Notes: generated by a model from the letters alone, not told the origin. A stretch of 64,000 nt of DNA from Anabaena sp051781005 (GCF_051781005.1 NZ_JBPWOA010000023.1:62001-126000); one strand, 5' to 3'; shown: positions 16,489-25,469, counted from the first letter of the stretch. Program-made: numbers and translations.

Positions 16489-16654
16489 GATTTGAGGTTA
16501 GTATAATTGCGTGAAATCTTAGTTCCATCATCATAAAACCTTGCGGTAGTTTGGCAACACGATTAAAAATACTTTAGGAATATAAGCTGATGCTTTCAGC
16601 CTGTTTTGCGTTAAGTTAAAAACTGAGAATACTTATTAAGACTGGAAGAAAACA

Positions 16655-16837
16655 ATGGATTTGCAAACAGTTAAAGAACGAATTGCTGTAGTACAGAATA
16701 AACGTGACTACCTGCTGAGTCTACTGGAACAACCCAATCTAGGAACTTTGAGAGTTGATGTAAATCAGGCTTTAGAAGAATTGGATGATTTGATTGATGA
16801 ATTTCGACGCACTATTCCAGAAGCAGGAACTAATTAA
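16655..16837 (+). CDS. Small conserved helical protein, unknown function
   Basis: A 60-residue acidic protein predicted to be two helices (LQTVKERIAVVQNKRDYLLS and VNQALEELDDLIDEFRRTIP) joined by a short turn; it looks like a coiled-coil hairpin. It has no signal peptide. It is an isolated gene, and a hairpin at 16862-16894 follows its stop. The coding pattern is convincing, but I cannot assign a role. Confidence 0.65.
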   Translation: MDLQTVKERIAVVQNKRDYLLSLLEQPNLGTLRVDVNQALEELDDLIDEFRRTIPEAGTN

Positions 16838-16861
16838 GCTGGACTAGAGTTAAATTAATAA

Positions 16862-16894
16862 GTCGGTAAACCGTAAATTCACGGTTAAACCGAC
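16862..16894. terminator. Bidirectional hairpin between convergent genes
   Basis: GTCGGT-A-AACCGT pairs with ACGGTT-AA-ACCGAC around a short loop. It lies between the 60-residue protein gene (ends 16837) and the receiver gene (ends 16942 on the minus strand), where a shared terminator is expected. No long T tract follows on either side. Confidence 0.6.
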
Positions 16895-16941
16895 ACCCAT
16901 AAATTTGACCATAATTGTTTCTGAACCAGAATTTAGATAAT

Positions 16942-17358
16942 TCAGCCTCTAACTGAATTTTGGATAGCACGCTCGCCTAGCTGTCTAACCAAAGCGATGA
17001 GTTGAGTTGTCGGTGCATCTTTGTTGCAAACTTCATCGAAGTTAGGCATCGCCTTTGCCTGCTGCAAATGTGCATCGTCAATCGAAGAGTAAGCCAGAAT
17101 TTGAGTATTAGGAGATATGGATTTAATATAACTAGATGCTCGCCAACCATCCATAACTGGCATATGTAAATCTAGCACAATTACATCAGGTTGAGAAATT
17201 TTGACCATTTCTATAGCTTCTTGACCATTACTAGCTAAACCTACTACCAGCATATTTTCTTGGCAAGAAAAAGCTAATTTTAGGCTTAAACGAGTCAATT
17301 CATGATCATCAACCAATAAGACACGCAAGACAGAAGACTCACAGGACAACATTAACAT
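16942..17358 (-). CDS. Single-domain response regulator (REC)
   Basis: CheY-like receiver domain of 138 residues with no output domain. The acidic pair is in LLVDDHE, the phospho-acceptor Asp is in IVLDLHMPVMDG, the Thr/Ser position is in ILAYSSID, and the Lys is in CNKDAP. A short tail (GERAIQNSVRG) ends the protein. It starts at ATG 17358; an internal ATG two codons later is also possible. No kinase is adjacent, so it probably works as a phospho-shuttle for an unlinked kinase. The receiver resembles those of LuxR/NarL-type regulators (DHELTRLSLKLAF), which suggests origin from a regulator that lost its DNA-binding part. Confidence 0.88.
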   Translation of the reverse strand: MLMLSCESSVLRVLLVDDHELTRLSLKLAFSCQENMLVVGLASNGQEAIEMVKISQPDVIVLDLHMPVMDGWRASSYIKSISPNTQILAYSSIDDAHLQQAKAMPNFDEVCNKDAPTTQLIALVRQLGERAIQNSVRG

Positions 17359-17575
17359 TCCCGGCCACAGACAACTACATACAAGAATTCTTATAGTTTA
17401 TGAGAACTAGTGCCTGTCTTTACTCTATCTTATGGTGGAATAAATGGGGTTTATATATGAAGTAATGATGAAGTAATGATTAGAGTTTTTAGAAAAAATA
17501 AATTTTTCTTAAAAACTCCTAAATTAGTACACCTTTTAAGGTATATTTAAACGTCTTTTTTAAGACATTAGATTT

Positions 17576-19741
17576 TTAAGTCATGCCTACAGAGCGTAAT
17601 GCCATAGACATGAGATTTTTTTGTGAATTAGTTTCTGTGCAATCATCACCGGGAAGTCTTTGGATATAACTACCATCAGGTTGTAATTCCCAAGCTTGAC
17701 GGTTATCTGCTAACATAATTCCCAATATTTCTTGCAAATCTTTAGCAATATCTTGATCTCTAATTGGAGTAATTACTTCTACCCGGCGGTCTAGATTGCG
17801 GCGCATCCAGTCAGCACTACCAATATATATTTCTTCTTGGCTATTGTTGTAGAAGTAGAAAATTCGAGAATGTTCTAAAAATCTGCCGATAATGCTGATG
17901 ACGCGAATATTATCGCTGATGTCTTTAAGTCCTGGACGCAAACAGCAAATACCCCTGATAATTAAGTCAATTTGGACTCCAGCGCGGGAGGCTTCGTATA
18001 AAGTCGCGATGATTTTGGGATCGACGAGGGCATTCATTTTGGCGACAATGCGGCCAGAAAATCCATTTTGGACATTTTCGATTTCTCGCTGAATGAGTTC
18101 GAGAAAGCGATCGCGCATATTCACTGGTGCAACTAATATTTCTCGATAAGATTTTTGGAGAGAATAGCCAGTCAAGAAGTTAAACACATCTGTTAAATCA
18201 GCACCCAATTCTTCACGACAACTAAACAACCCTAAATCTGTATATAGTCGTGCTGTTTTCGGGTTATAATTTCCAGTCCCAATATGCACATAACGACGCA
18301 TCCGGTCTTTTTCGCGCCGCACCACCATGACAATTTTGCTATGGGTTTTTAGACCTACCAAACCATAAACAACGTGGACACCAACTCTTTCTAAACGCCT
18401 AGCCCAGTAAATATTATTTTCTTCATCAAATCTGGCTTTTAATTCCACCAACACAGAAACTTGTTTACCATTTTCCGCAGCAGCAATTAAAGCGTTAACT
18501 ATGGGTGAATCTCCAGAAGTGCGATAAAGTGTCATTTTGATAGCTAACACATTCGGGTCATGGGCTGCATGGGTAATAAAGCGTTCCACTGTCCCAGAAA
18601 AAGATTGATAGGGATGATGCACTAGCAAATCTTTTTCTCGAATAATGGCAAAGAAGTCTTTGCCTTCTTCTAGTTCCAATAAATCTGGATTGACACTTGG
18701 TTCTCTAAGACGTTGTAAGCGGGAAGGGACGACTGATTGTCGCGGAGGTTCTTTGAGTTCTGGTAATGGTAAAGCCATAAAATACATTAAATCTCGCAGT
18801 CCCAACAACCCATCTACTTCATAAATATCGCTGTCGGTTAATTCCAAATCTTGCAATAACCGATAACGTACTGATTCTGGAGTTTGAGATTTAATTTCTA
18901 AGCGGACTGGAGTTCCACCCATGCGGCGTTTGCGGAGTTCCTGTTCAATGGCTAATAACAGGTCATCGGCTTCGTCTTCTTCTAGTTCTAGGTCAGCATC
19001 ACGAGTAATGCGGAAAGGGTGATATTCCTGAATATTCATCCCTGGGAACAAATCTTGGAGATTATGAGCGATCGCTTGTTCTAAAGGTACACCTGTCCAG
19101 TGAAGAGGTTTTCCGGGATTTTGAGTTGCTAAATCTGCTGGTAAAGGTAAAAATCGCGGTAAAACTTTAGGGACTTTGACTCGCGCAAAAAATTCTTCTT
19201 CCGTATCTGGGTTTTTCACCACCACAGCCAAATTTAAGCTGAGATTGGAAATATAGGGAAAGGGATGACTAGGATCAACAGCTAGAGGAGTCAGAACGGG
19301 AAAAATTTGTTCTTTAAAGTAATTATCTAGATAAATACGCTGTTTTTGATTTAATTCTATGTAATCGAGGATGTAAATCCCCTGATTTACCAACAGGGGT
19401 TGTAAAACCTGCTCAAACTGCTCATTTTGTTTTTTGATTTGGGGACTGAGTTTTGAGCGAATATCATCTAGTTGTTGTTGTGGTGTGCGACCATCAGGAG
19501 TTAATAAGTTTACCTTAGCTTCTACCTGTTGCTTTAGTGCTGCAACTCGCACCATAAAAAATTCATCTAAATTAGAACTAAAAATAGCTAAAAATTTGAG
19601 GCGTTCTAGTAGTGGTGTGCGCTCATCACAAGCCTCATGCAACACTCTACTATTAAACTCCAACCAGCTTAACTCGCGGTTTATATAGTATTGTGATTCA
19701 TTCAGATTAATGGTAGGGTTATTTTTTTTTGGTTTTGGCAT
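17576..19741 (-). CDS. ppk1: Polyphosphate kinase 1
   Basis: Protein of 721 residues, full length for PPK1, which reversibly builds inorganic polyphosphate from ATP. The N-terminal helical domain starts YINRELSWLEFNSRVL, the classic PPK1 opening. The phospholipase-D-like catalytic halves include KMTLYRTSGDSPIV, LVELKARFDEENNIYWARRL and GLKTHSKIVMVVRRE. The last contains the conserved His that is autophosphorylated, at about residue 465. YVHIGTGNYNPKTARLYTD and GSADWMRRNLDRRVEV follow. Nothing essential appears missing. The gene is monocistronic and divergent from the sensor kinase at 19924. No exopolyphosphatase gene is nearby. Confidence 0.96.
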   Translation of the reverse strand: MPKPKKNNPTINLNESQYYINRELSWLEFNSRVLHEACDERTPLLERLKFLAIFSSNLDEFFMVRVAALKQQVEAKVNLLTPDGRTPQQQLDDIRSKLSPQIKKQNEQFEQVLQPLLVNQGIYILDYIELNQKQRIYLDNYFKEQIFPVLTPLAVDPSHPFPYISNLSLNLAVVVKNPDTEEEFFARVKVPKVLPRFLPLPADLATQNPGKPLHWTGVPLEQAIAHNLQDLFPGMNIQEYHPFRITRDADLELEEDEADDLLLAIEQELRKRRMGGTPVRLEIKSQTPESVRYRLLQDLELTDSDIYEVDGLLGLRDLMYFMALPLPELKEPPRQSVVPSRLQRLREPSVNPDLLELEEGKDFFAIIREKDLLVHHPYQSFSGTVERFITHAAHDPNVLAIKMTLYRTSGDSPIVNALIAAAENGKQVSVLVELKARFDEENNIYWARRLERVGVHVVYGLVGLKTHSKIVMVVRREKDRMRRYVHIGTGNYNPKTARLYTDLGLFSCREELGADLTDVFNFLTGYSLQKSYREILVAPVNMRDRFLELIQREIENVQNGFSGRIVAKMNALVDPKIIATLYEASRAGVQIDLIIRGICCLRPGLKDISDNIRVISIIGRFLEHSRIFYFYNNSQEEIYIGSADWMRRNLDRRVEVITPIRDQDIAKDLQEILGIMLADNRQAWELQPDGSYIQRLPGDDCTETNSQKNLMSMALRSVGMT

Positions 19742-19923
19742 GATTACTTAGGAGTGAGTAACTGTCGCGCAGTTAACGGGAGAAGTCTTAATCAATATAG
19801 TCAGTTTTGGTTAAGTGAAATTTAACAACATCATCCAATTTTGGATTTTGGATTTTAAATTTTGGATTGGCTCCACAGATCAATCCGGGGGCTTGTACCA
19901 TCAAGGAATTATTGGTCAAAATA

Positions 19924-21354
19924 ATGTTTCAAGCTACTCGTCGCCGTCTTGCCCTTTGGTACACTGCTGTTACTGCTATTTTACTACTCTTATTTGCAAC
20001 TGGTGTGTATTTATATGTTCGCAGTACGCTAGTTGAACGAGTTGATGATACTTTGAATCATGTAGTAGAAGTAGTAGAGCGATCGCTCGTCATTGAACCA
20101 GTTAACTTCCAAACTAATCAAATTCGCGTCAATATAGAAGCCAGTTTTCGCAACAATGCTGATAACGCAGAAGATGATCACATTGACCTAGAATGGTTTA
20201 GCCCCACGGGAAAATTACTTTGGTCAACATTCTCCGAACCTTTAGATATTCCCATTCATAACAATTCTGCTGGGGAAACTGTGCGCGTAGTCGGAATGGG
20301 ACGATGGGGTGATAGTGATCCTCACTCAGAACTCAGTAAGGACTCAGCACTTTTATTAAGACAAGTCACACAAAGAGTAGAAATGGGAAGACAGGTATTA
20401 GGATACCTACGCGTCAGTCATCCCTGGTTTGAAGTTACTAAACCCAGTCGTCAGTTGATATTTGATTTAGCTTTGGGTACTGGGTTAATGGTAATTTCTG
20501 TAGCAGCTAGTGGTTGGTTTCTTTCTGGTAAAGCAATGGAACCAGTAGGGGAATCTTACCAACGTCTAAAACAATTTACTGCTGATGCTTCCCATGAACT
20601 GAGAAGTCCTATAGCTTTAATTCAAACTAATGTCCAAGTTGCTCTTGCTGATTTAGAGTTAGCAGAGATAAAAGCGAATAATGTTGTACAGTATCGACAA
20701 CAATTAAAAATTGTAGAACGCCTAACCCAGCGTTTAGGTAAATTAGTCAATGATTTACTGTTTCTCGCACGACAGGATAGTGGTATTAGCACAGAGGTTT
20801 TTTCATCCTGTCCTCTTGATGCTTTATTAATAGAAATTGTGGAAGAACAGCAACTTTTAGCTACAGAAAAAGAAATTGCGCTGATTCTCAACTTAATTGA
20901 TCCGCCATCAGAACTCAATCCCGAATTGCTAGAAAATTGGTTTACTTTAACGGGGAATTGGGATCAATTAGTGCGTTTATGTACAAATTTGATTAGCAAT
21001 GCTTTGCAATATACCCCGATTAAAGGAGAAGTGAAAATCGAATTAGCGAGATTAGAGGGAATAAATCGGGTTTCAGGAATGCGTTACACCAGTTCCCAGT
21101 TACAAATAAAAGTTAGTGATACCGGAGTTGGGATTCCTCCAGAGGCACTACCACGCTTATTTGACCGATTTTATCGAGTTGATCCAGCGCGTACTCATCA
21201 GACACCAAAGATAGCTAATACTACAGGTTCAGGATTAGGATTAGCGATCGCACAAACTATTGTCGAACGTCATCAAGGTCAAATTCAAGTCGATAGTATT
21301 GTTGGTCAAGGTACTACTTTCACCGTTACTTTACCAATCACTGTAGGGGTGTAA
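19924..21354 (+). CDS. Membrane sensor histidine kinase
   Basis: Orthodox histidine kinase of 476 residues when started at ATG 19924 (MFQATRRRLALWYTAVTAIL), which puts the first membrane segment at the N-terminus. A periplasmic sensor domain (about 40-165) is followed by a second membrane segment (LALGTGLMVISVAASGWFLS). The phospho-acceptor is His224 in DASHELRSPI. The HATPase domain has N-box NLISNALQYTP, G1 SDTGVGIP, F-box FDRFYRVD and G2 GSGLGLAIA. The layout resembles RppB/NrsS-like cyanobacterial kinases, but no response-regulator gene is adjacent, so I give no symbol. Its last 100 bases are duplicated at 22630-22740. Confidence 0.9.
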   Translation: MFQATRRRLALWYTAVTAILLLLFATGVYLYVRSTLVERVDDTLNHVVEVVERSLVIEPVNFQTNQIRVNIEASFRNNADNAEDDHIDLEWFSPTGKLLWSTFSEPLDIPIHNNSAGETVRVVGMGRWGDSDPHSELSKDSALLLRQVTQRVEMGRQVLGYLRVSHPWFEVTKPSRQLIFDLALGTGLMVISVAASGWFLSGKAMEPVGESYQRLKQFTADASHELRSPIALIQTNVQVALADLELAEIKANNVVQYRQQLKIVERLTQRLGKLVNDLLFLARQDSGISTEVFSSCPLDALLIEIVEEQQLLATEKEIALILNLIDPPSELNPELLENWFTLTGNWDQLVRLCTNLISNALQYTPIKGEVKIELARLEGINRVSGMRYTSSQLQIKVSDTGVGIPPEALPRLFDRFYRVDPARTHQTPKIANTTGSGLGLAIAQTIVERHQGQIQVDSIVGQGTTFTVTLPITVGV

Positions 21355-21367
21355 GTATCGCAATACA

Positions 21368-21871
21368 TTATTCCAACCATTCGGGGCCTTTGAAGAACTC
21401 CCCATCCGTCCAAAAGGTTTTACAGACCAAAGCACCTTGTCCGGGACTACTGAAATTTTGGGCTGCTCTAAAGTCGGTTGCAATCAAAATAGCATCATCC
21501 ATTTCTACCTCATACAAGTCAGCCCCAGTGAAATCGGTGCCACTTAAAATAGCTCCGCTCAGGTCTGCATTTCTGAAGTTAGTTCCTATACAATCAGCAC
21601 CACTCAAGTCAGCACCACTCAAGTTAGCACCTTCGATATTAGCAGCATACAGATTTACACACAGCAGTCTGGCTCCACTCAAGTTGCTATGACTCAAATT
21701 GGAGCCACTCAAATTAACACCTATCAATTCGGCTTCGCTCAAATCAATTTCTCGCAAATCTTCTCCATCCAGCATCGAGGAGCCAAATATAATTCCAGCA
21801 AAATTTCTTTCCCCACTAGCATATCTTTTGAGCAACTCTCTGCTATCGAGTCTTTCTCTTCTATCTTCCAT
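21368..21871 (-). CDS. Short pentapeptide-repeat protein
   Basis: Protein of 167 residues. A cap region (LDSRELLKRYASGERNFAGI) is followed by about 20 A(D/N)LXX-type pentapeptides (residues about 30-135), e.g. NLSGANLSGADLSGADCIGT. A non-repeat C-terminal segment follows (SSPGQGALVCKTFWTDGEFF). It is predicted to be a beta-helix with no signal peptide. It is convergent with the sensor kinase gene, whose stop is 13 bases away. The function is not predictable. The cap resembles that of the 330-residue pentapeptide protein at 5510-6502, so the two are probably paralogues. Confidence 0.88.
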   Translation of the reverse strand: MEDRRERLDSRELLKRYASGERNFAGIIFGSSMLDGEDLREIDLSEAELIGVNLSGSNLSHSNLSGARLLCVNLYAANIEGANLSGADLSGADCIGTNFRNADLSGAILSGTDFTGADLYEVEMDDAILIATDFRAAQNFSSPGQGALVCKTFWTDGEFFKGPEWLE

Positions 21872-22002
21872 AATCTAATTCAATTACTTTTAAATTTATA
21901 ACGCTTTCTTTACCGCTTTTTTGCCGCAGCAATTAAACATCAATATACCCAAACAGCAACCACTTTAACTTTTTTGTCGCCCCCTCAAGTGAAAGACATA
22001 CC

Positions 22003-22233
22003 TCATTGCTCTAGCAACCGCCTGATTTGGATTAAGGCTTCTTCTCCTGGAATGGTCTGCACAGAACCATTGCGAACTTGATCTCGTCGTTTTTTAGCTT
22101 CAGTTATCCAAATTGCCTGGATGGTTGAATCCGTATCTGATTCTAGGCTTTCGACTAGCTTTTCTGCCAGGAGCGCCCTAGACACACTAGGTAGAGCTAA
22201 AAGTTCTTCTGTTATTTGCTCAATTGATCGCAT
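22003..22233 (-). CDS. Addiction-module antitoxin-like protein (putative)
   Basis: A 76-residue protein, MRSIEQITEELLALPSVSRA through LAEKLVESLE and ending RRLLEQ. The helical pattern and the LAEKLVESL motif match the unstable-antitoxin/addiction-module component family (Pfam Unstab_antitox). I chose ATG 22233 because GAGGA precedes it at a suitable distance. The frame is open further, to GTG 22314, and that extension begins MNSRTTIQFRKL, which looks like the start of an unrelated RelE/ParE-type toxin (see the neighbour). No intact toxin follows at lower coordinates, so this antitoxin is probably an orphan. Confidence 0.6.
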   Translation of the reverse strand: MRSIEQITEELLALPSVSRALLAEKLVESLESDTDSTIQAIWITEAKKRRDQVRNGSVQTIPGEEALIQIRRLLEQ

Positions 22234-22310
22234 AGATCCTCGCAGAATAGTAAGTCCTCTTTGCATTTTAGCAAAATCTAATTTACGGAACTGGATAGTA
22301 GTGCGTGAAT

Positions 22311-22553
22311 TCACAATGTTTCTGGATCAAGTTCTTGGGTTTTATCGGCGTGATATTCAGCCATTGCTGTAGCAGCAAGTTTAGCAAGAGTATCTGGAGA
22401 ACGTGAGAATGCTTCATCCCAGCGTAGATCGTCTTCAAGTTCTTCCAGAATCATCGCAGCGATCTGCTTGCAGCAGCGCTTCGCTATCGCATCTTGCTCA
22501 TTTGTAGACAAGGTTTTCAATTTAGCGATCGCACGTTCAAGTAACTCAGTCAT
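22311..22553 (-). CDS. Antitoxin-like protein preceding a truncated toxin start
   Basis: An 80-residue protein, MTELLERAIAKLKTLSTNEQ, then a middle rich in Glu/Asp (ILEELEDDLRWDEAFSRSPD) and LAKLAATAMAEYHADKTQEL. In cyanobacteria such small proteins usually precede a RelE-like toxin gene with a 4-base overlap. The overlap is present here (22311-22314), and the overlapping frame opens with a toxin-like MNSRTTIQFRKL. After 12 codons, however, the sequence runs into the leader of another antitoxin. The gene itself looks whole, but its toxin seems deleted. Function is inferred from context and pattern. Confidence 0.55.
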   Translation of the reverse strand: MTELLERAIAKLKTLSTNEQDAIAKRCCKQIAAMILEELEDDLRWDEAFSRSPDTLAKLAATAMAEYHADKTQELDPETL

Positions 22554-22629
22554 AGCTACTACACTCTTACAGTAAAAATGTCATTTTATCCATTATCGCT
22601 TCTTGCAGGCAAGTTAAGTTCAGTCTGAA

Positions 22630-22740
22630 GGCATCGCACAAGCTATTGTCGAACGTCATCAAGGTCAAATTCAAGTCGATAGTATTGTTGGTGAAGGTAC
22701 TACCTTTATCATCACCTTACCAATAACTCTTCAGAACTAA
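22630..22740 (+). pseudogene. Duplicated 3' fragment of the sensor kinase gene
   Basis: This segment encodes GIAQAIVERHQGQIQVDSIV, then GEGTTFIITLPITLQN and a stop. From 22633 on it matches 21246-21320 of the upstream kinase with about three mismatches in the first 73 bases. It has no start and no other HATPase motif, so it is a remnant. The 1.3 kb between the two copies contains a pentapeptide gene and antitoxin genes. Confidence 0.85.
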
Positions 22741-22741
22741 T

Positions 22742-22845
22742 TAGGACTTACGCACGAGTTACGGAATATCGAAGGAATATCGAACCGCAGAGGACGCAGA
22801 GGACACGGAGAAATAAGAGTTTGAGGGTTTTTTGCGTAAGTCCTA
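22742..22845. mobile_element. MITE-like element with 13-bp inverted termini
   Basis: Perfect terminal inverted repeats TAGGACTTACGCA (22742-22754) and TGCGTAAGTCCTA (22833-22845) bound a 104-base element whose core contains CGCAGAGGACGCAGAGGACA. It carries no coding sequence. A diverged copy in the opposite orientation lies at about 61708-61780, and a partial end (AGGACTTACGCA) at about 15481. This is a non-autonomous repeat family. The rest of the gap to 23084 shows nothing I can name. Confidence 0.75.
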
Positions 22846-23084
22846 TTAATGCTTAATGCAATATTTGTTTCTTCTGATAGATGAAGACAAATATACTAGA
22901 TGATTAATTTACAAATAGTTGAAACTAAAAAAGCGAGTATTCATCTATTAGCGGTCAGCAGTAATTTTAACCATTAATTTAGATAACAGGACTATTAAGG
23001 ATTAATTTATAGGCAAGTTTGCCCTATGGAAATTGTCTGCATTGCATTATAGATGTTTAAATTTGAATTGGAGCAAAGCAAATC

Positions 23085-23951
23085 ATGCCAATTACTATCA
23101 GCAAAAATATTACCTATACCTTACTCAAGAAAATTAATGAAACTGGGCAGGGAATGCATGAAGTTCACTTTAATCAAACTGATTTTCCCCATCATCAAAT
23201 CACAATAGCCGAATTTTTGGGACATTTAGATTACTTAAATCAAAAACATTATATCAATGCCGAATTTACAGGCAATGCTTATGCAACCCAAGAAGATGTT
23301 CCTGATGTAATTCATCCCCAGGAATTTGACTTGCGAATTGCCAATACTCTCGGCGCACCAGATGGCCCTTTACCACATTTGATTACCTTTAAAAAAGCAG
23401 AAATGACGGAAAAAGGACAGAAACTGTTAGAGAAACTGGAAGCTAATCCTCCGCAAGACTCAGCAGAAAAACCATCAGTGGCTATTGCTGATAAAAACTT
23501 GCCGTTTTTAGAAAAAGTCATGGCAAAAAGTGGCTTACCAGATATTTTTGATGCCAGAGATATAACTGAAGTTGTCTTTCGGGTAATGCGCGATTTAATG
23601 ACAACAGAAGCCGCTGACAGAGTGGAAGCAGAACTGCATGAACCAGCAGAAGTCACTACAGATAAATCCCTGCAATTAGAAATTGCCGATTTATGGCATG
23701 ATACCAATCCAATTGTGGCCTTTTTGAGTCGAGTCCGTCCACCTTGGCAAGGGCCTGGCATTTTTAAGATTGATAGCGATCGCTTTTTATTTCGAGTTGA
23801 AAATGAAGGTGGAATGCCAGGAACTGTAGACAGAGAGGAAGTAGTTAAAGCCGTTTTTTCAGCTACTAAAGACGAATTATCACCAGAACGAATTCAAGAA
23901 ATTTCTACCTGGCTACCTGATAAAATTCGCCAACTCTGGGAAGAAGTATAA
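23085..23951 (+). CDS. DUF2267-domain protein
   Basis: Soluble protein of 288 residues. Residues about 1-125 form a unique N-terminal domain (HHQITIAEFLGHLDYLNQKH). After a linker at about 125-150, the C-terminal half resembles DUF2267: the repeated pattern FLEKVMAKSGLPDIFDARDI...VFRVMRDLMTTEAADRVEAE and then FLSRVRPPW...VFSATKDELSPERIQEISTW ending LPDKIRQLWEEV. DUF2267 is widespread but has no settled function. The ATG at 23085 follows a weak GGAGC. The next gene starts 82 bases downstream on the same strand but encodes an exported protein, so a functional link is not obvious. Confidence 0.75.
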   Translation: MPITISKNITYTLLKKINETGQGMHEVHFNQTDFPHHQITIAEFLGHLDYLNQKHYINAEFTGNAYATQEDVPDVIHPQEFDLRIANTLGAPDGPLPHLITFKKAEMTEKGQKLLEKLEANPPQDSAEKPSVAIADKNLPFLEKVMAKSGLPDIFDARDITEVVFRVMRDLMTTEAADRVEAELHEPAEVTTDKSLQLEIADLWHDTNPIVAFLSRVRPPWQGPGIFKIDSDRFLFRVENEGGMPGTVDREEVVKAVFSATKDELSPERIQEISTWLPDKIRQLWEEV

Positions 23952-24033
23952 GAAAGCGACTGGGAAGATTGGTAAATCAAATCATCCTCACTTCCTCTGT
24001 CACCGTCCTCCAATATTTTAATAGGAGACAAAT

Positions 24034-24651
24034 ATGAATATTTACAAGTATTCTCAATTAATTGGGACTTTTTGTGGTGGATTACTGATTTATTTACCGA
24101 TCATTCCACAAGTAGTTATGGCACAACAAACTACTTCTCAAGTTAACCCATGTCCCAGGATTTTCTACGAAGAACCACATAACAATCGGGTATTAGTTCC
24201 CCAAGGGTGTCCTCCCAATGCTTTAACACTCAGACTCATGGAACAAGGATTAATCCCTGTTACTCCATTACCAAATCAAAGAAACTTAGGTGTTGGTGGT
24301 GAATCACCCCCAGCACCAGAACAAAGACAAGAACCCAGTGCGAGAATTGCGCTGGTGAATGATAAGGCAAATATCGTGTTGATTAATGATACAGGAGCAA
24401 ACGTTACTTATCAAGTGATTGGTGATACAGCACCACGTATATTAGCAGGTAAATCAAGGACGAATTTAAGAGGTTTAAGCACACCAATAACGGTGACATT
24501 TCAACGAGAAGACAGAGGACTGCTAATGGTGACTCCTAAACCTGCTCAGGAAAAAGGAACCTTAGAGGTGACATTGAAAGAAACAACTGATGTCAACCAA
24601 GATAAAAGCGCAATGAGAATTCAAGCTAATGGTGAAGTTTTCTTGAATTAG
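24034..24651 (+). CDS. Exported protein of unknown function
   Basis: Protein of 205 residues with a signal peptide (MNIYKYSQLIGTFCGGLLIY, cleavage near VMAQQ). The mature part has a Pro-rich first half (EEPHNNRVLVPQGCPPN, with two Cys that may pair) and a beta-rich second half. The latter (ARIALVNDKANIVLINDTGA...TVTFQRED) looks like a small immunoglobulin-like sandwich. An AGGAGAC Shine-Dalgarno sequence lies just upstream of ATG 24034. I cannot assign a family. The 185 bases after it contain a HIP1 site and nothing else evident. Confidence 0.65.
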   Translation: MNIYKYSQLIGTFCGGLLIYLPIIPQVVMAQQTTSQVNPCPRIFYEEPHNNRVLVPQGCPPNALTLRLMEQGLIPVTPLPNQRNLGVGGESPPAPEQRQEPSARIALVNDKANIVLINDTGANVTYQVIGDTAPRILAGKSRTNLRGLSTPITVTFQREDRGLLMVTPKPAQEKGTLEVTLKETTDVNQDKSAMRIQANGEVFLN

Positions 24652-24836
24652 TTTAGTAGAAAGAGTGCGATCGCATTTATATTGTTTTCTTGTTCCCCAT
24701 TTTCTGTTAACAGTTCCCTCTTTCCACCAATGAATTTAATTTTGTCTAACTACTTCAGCATTCAGCCGTCAGCTAATGGCTACAAAAATCAGCTAAACTT
24801 ATTAACTCAACTGGATTAATATTTCGAGTAGCAGAA

Positions 24837-25469
24837 TTAATCATAGACCATTAGAACAGTAGCACCTCTGAAAGAGAATCTTTCTTGAACATCTGAGGGC
24901 ATATTTTTTAACCGAATTTTACGAAAACCCAGATACGTATAAAATCCTGTGATATGAAAAGCACTTTCTATATAGATTGGCTTTTGGGAATTTTGGATTA
25001 GCGTTCTTACCAATGTAGAGCCAATGCCTTTTCTTCCCCACTTTGGATGTACTTGAATCGCCTCAAAAATTGAGTAATTTTTGTATGGACGTAAAATCGC
25101 ATAAACAATAAAACACCCTTTTTGCTCAACTATCCAACAGAATTTTAACCAATCACTGCGGTGGGTTAACACAAATCTTAGACAAACGCTTAAAATGCTG
25201 AAATAGCCTATTCCTATCCAAAGCCAAGGGATATATGAATGAAATCCAATAAAAAATAAAATCAAGACATAAAACAACCCACCAGGGATTATAGCCAGAA
25301 CAATTCCCTGCCCAACTTTAGAAAGAATTAACGCCATTTTAACAGAAACCCAGGACGGTAGACGACGAGGGTTATTAGGCATCATATTAAGTGATAAGAG
25401 ATCGATATCTGTTAGTTGAAGTGGGCGAATAATACAACCTGAAGGTAGCTCAGATAAGGGATGAGTCAT
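24837..25469 (-). CDS. GNAT-like acetyltransferase with internal membrane segments
   Basis: Protein of 210 residues. The C-terminal half is a GNAT acetyltransferase core: a strand IFEAIQVHPKWGRKGIGSTL carries the acetyl-CoA loop R-K-G-I-G, followed by VRTLIQNSQKPIYIESAFHI and GFYTYLGFRKI. The N-terminal part starts like a GNAT domain (CIIRPLQLTDIDLLSLNMMP) but is interrupted by two hydrophobic segments (about 50-75 and 80-100: VLAIIPGGLFYVLILFFIGF, WLWIGIGYFSILSVCLRFVL). It would therefore be membrane-tethered. The substrate is unknown. No operon partner is seen; the next minus-strand gene is 141 bases away. Confidence 0.75.
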   Translation of the reverse strand: MTHPLSELPSGCIIRPLQLTDIDLLSLNMMPNNPRRLPSWVSVKMALILSKVGQGIVLAIIPGGLFYVLILFFIGFHSYIPWLWIGIGYFSILSVCLRFVLTHRSDWLKFCWIVEQKGCFIVYAILRPYKNYSIFEAIQVHPKWGRKGIGSTLVRTLIQNSQKPIYIESAFHITGFYTYLGFRKIRLKNMPSDVQERFSFRGATVLMVYD

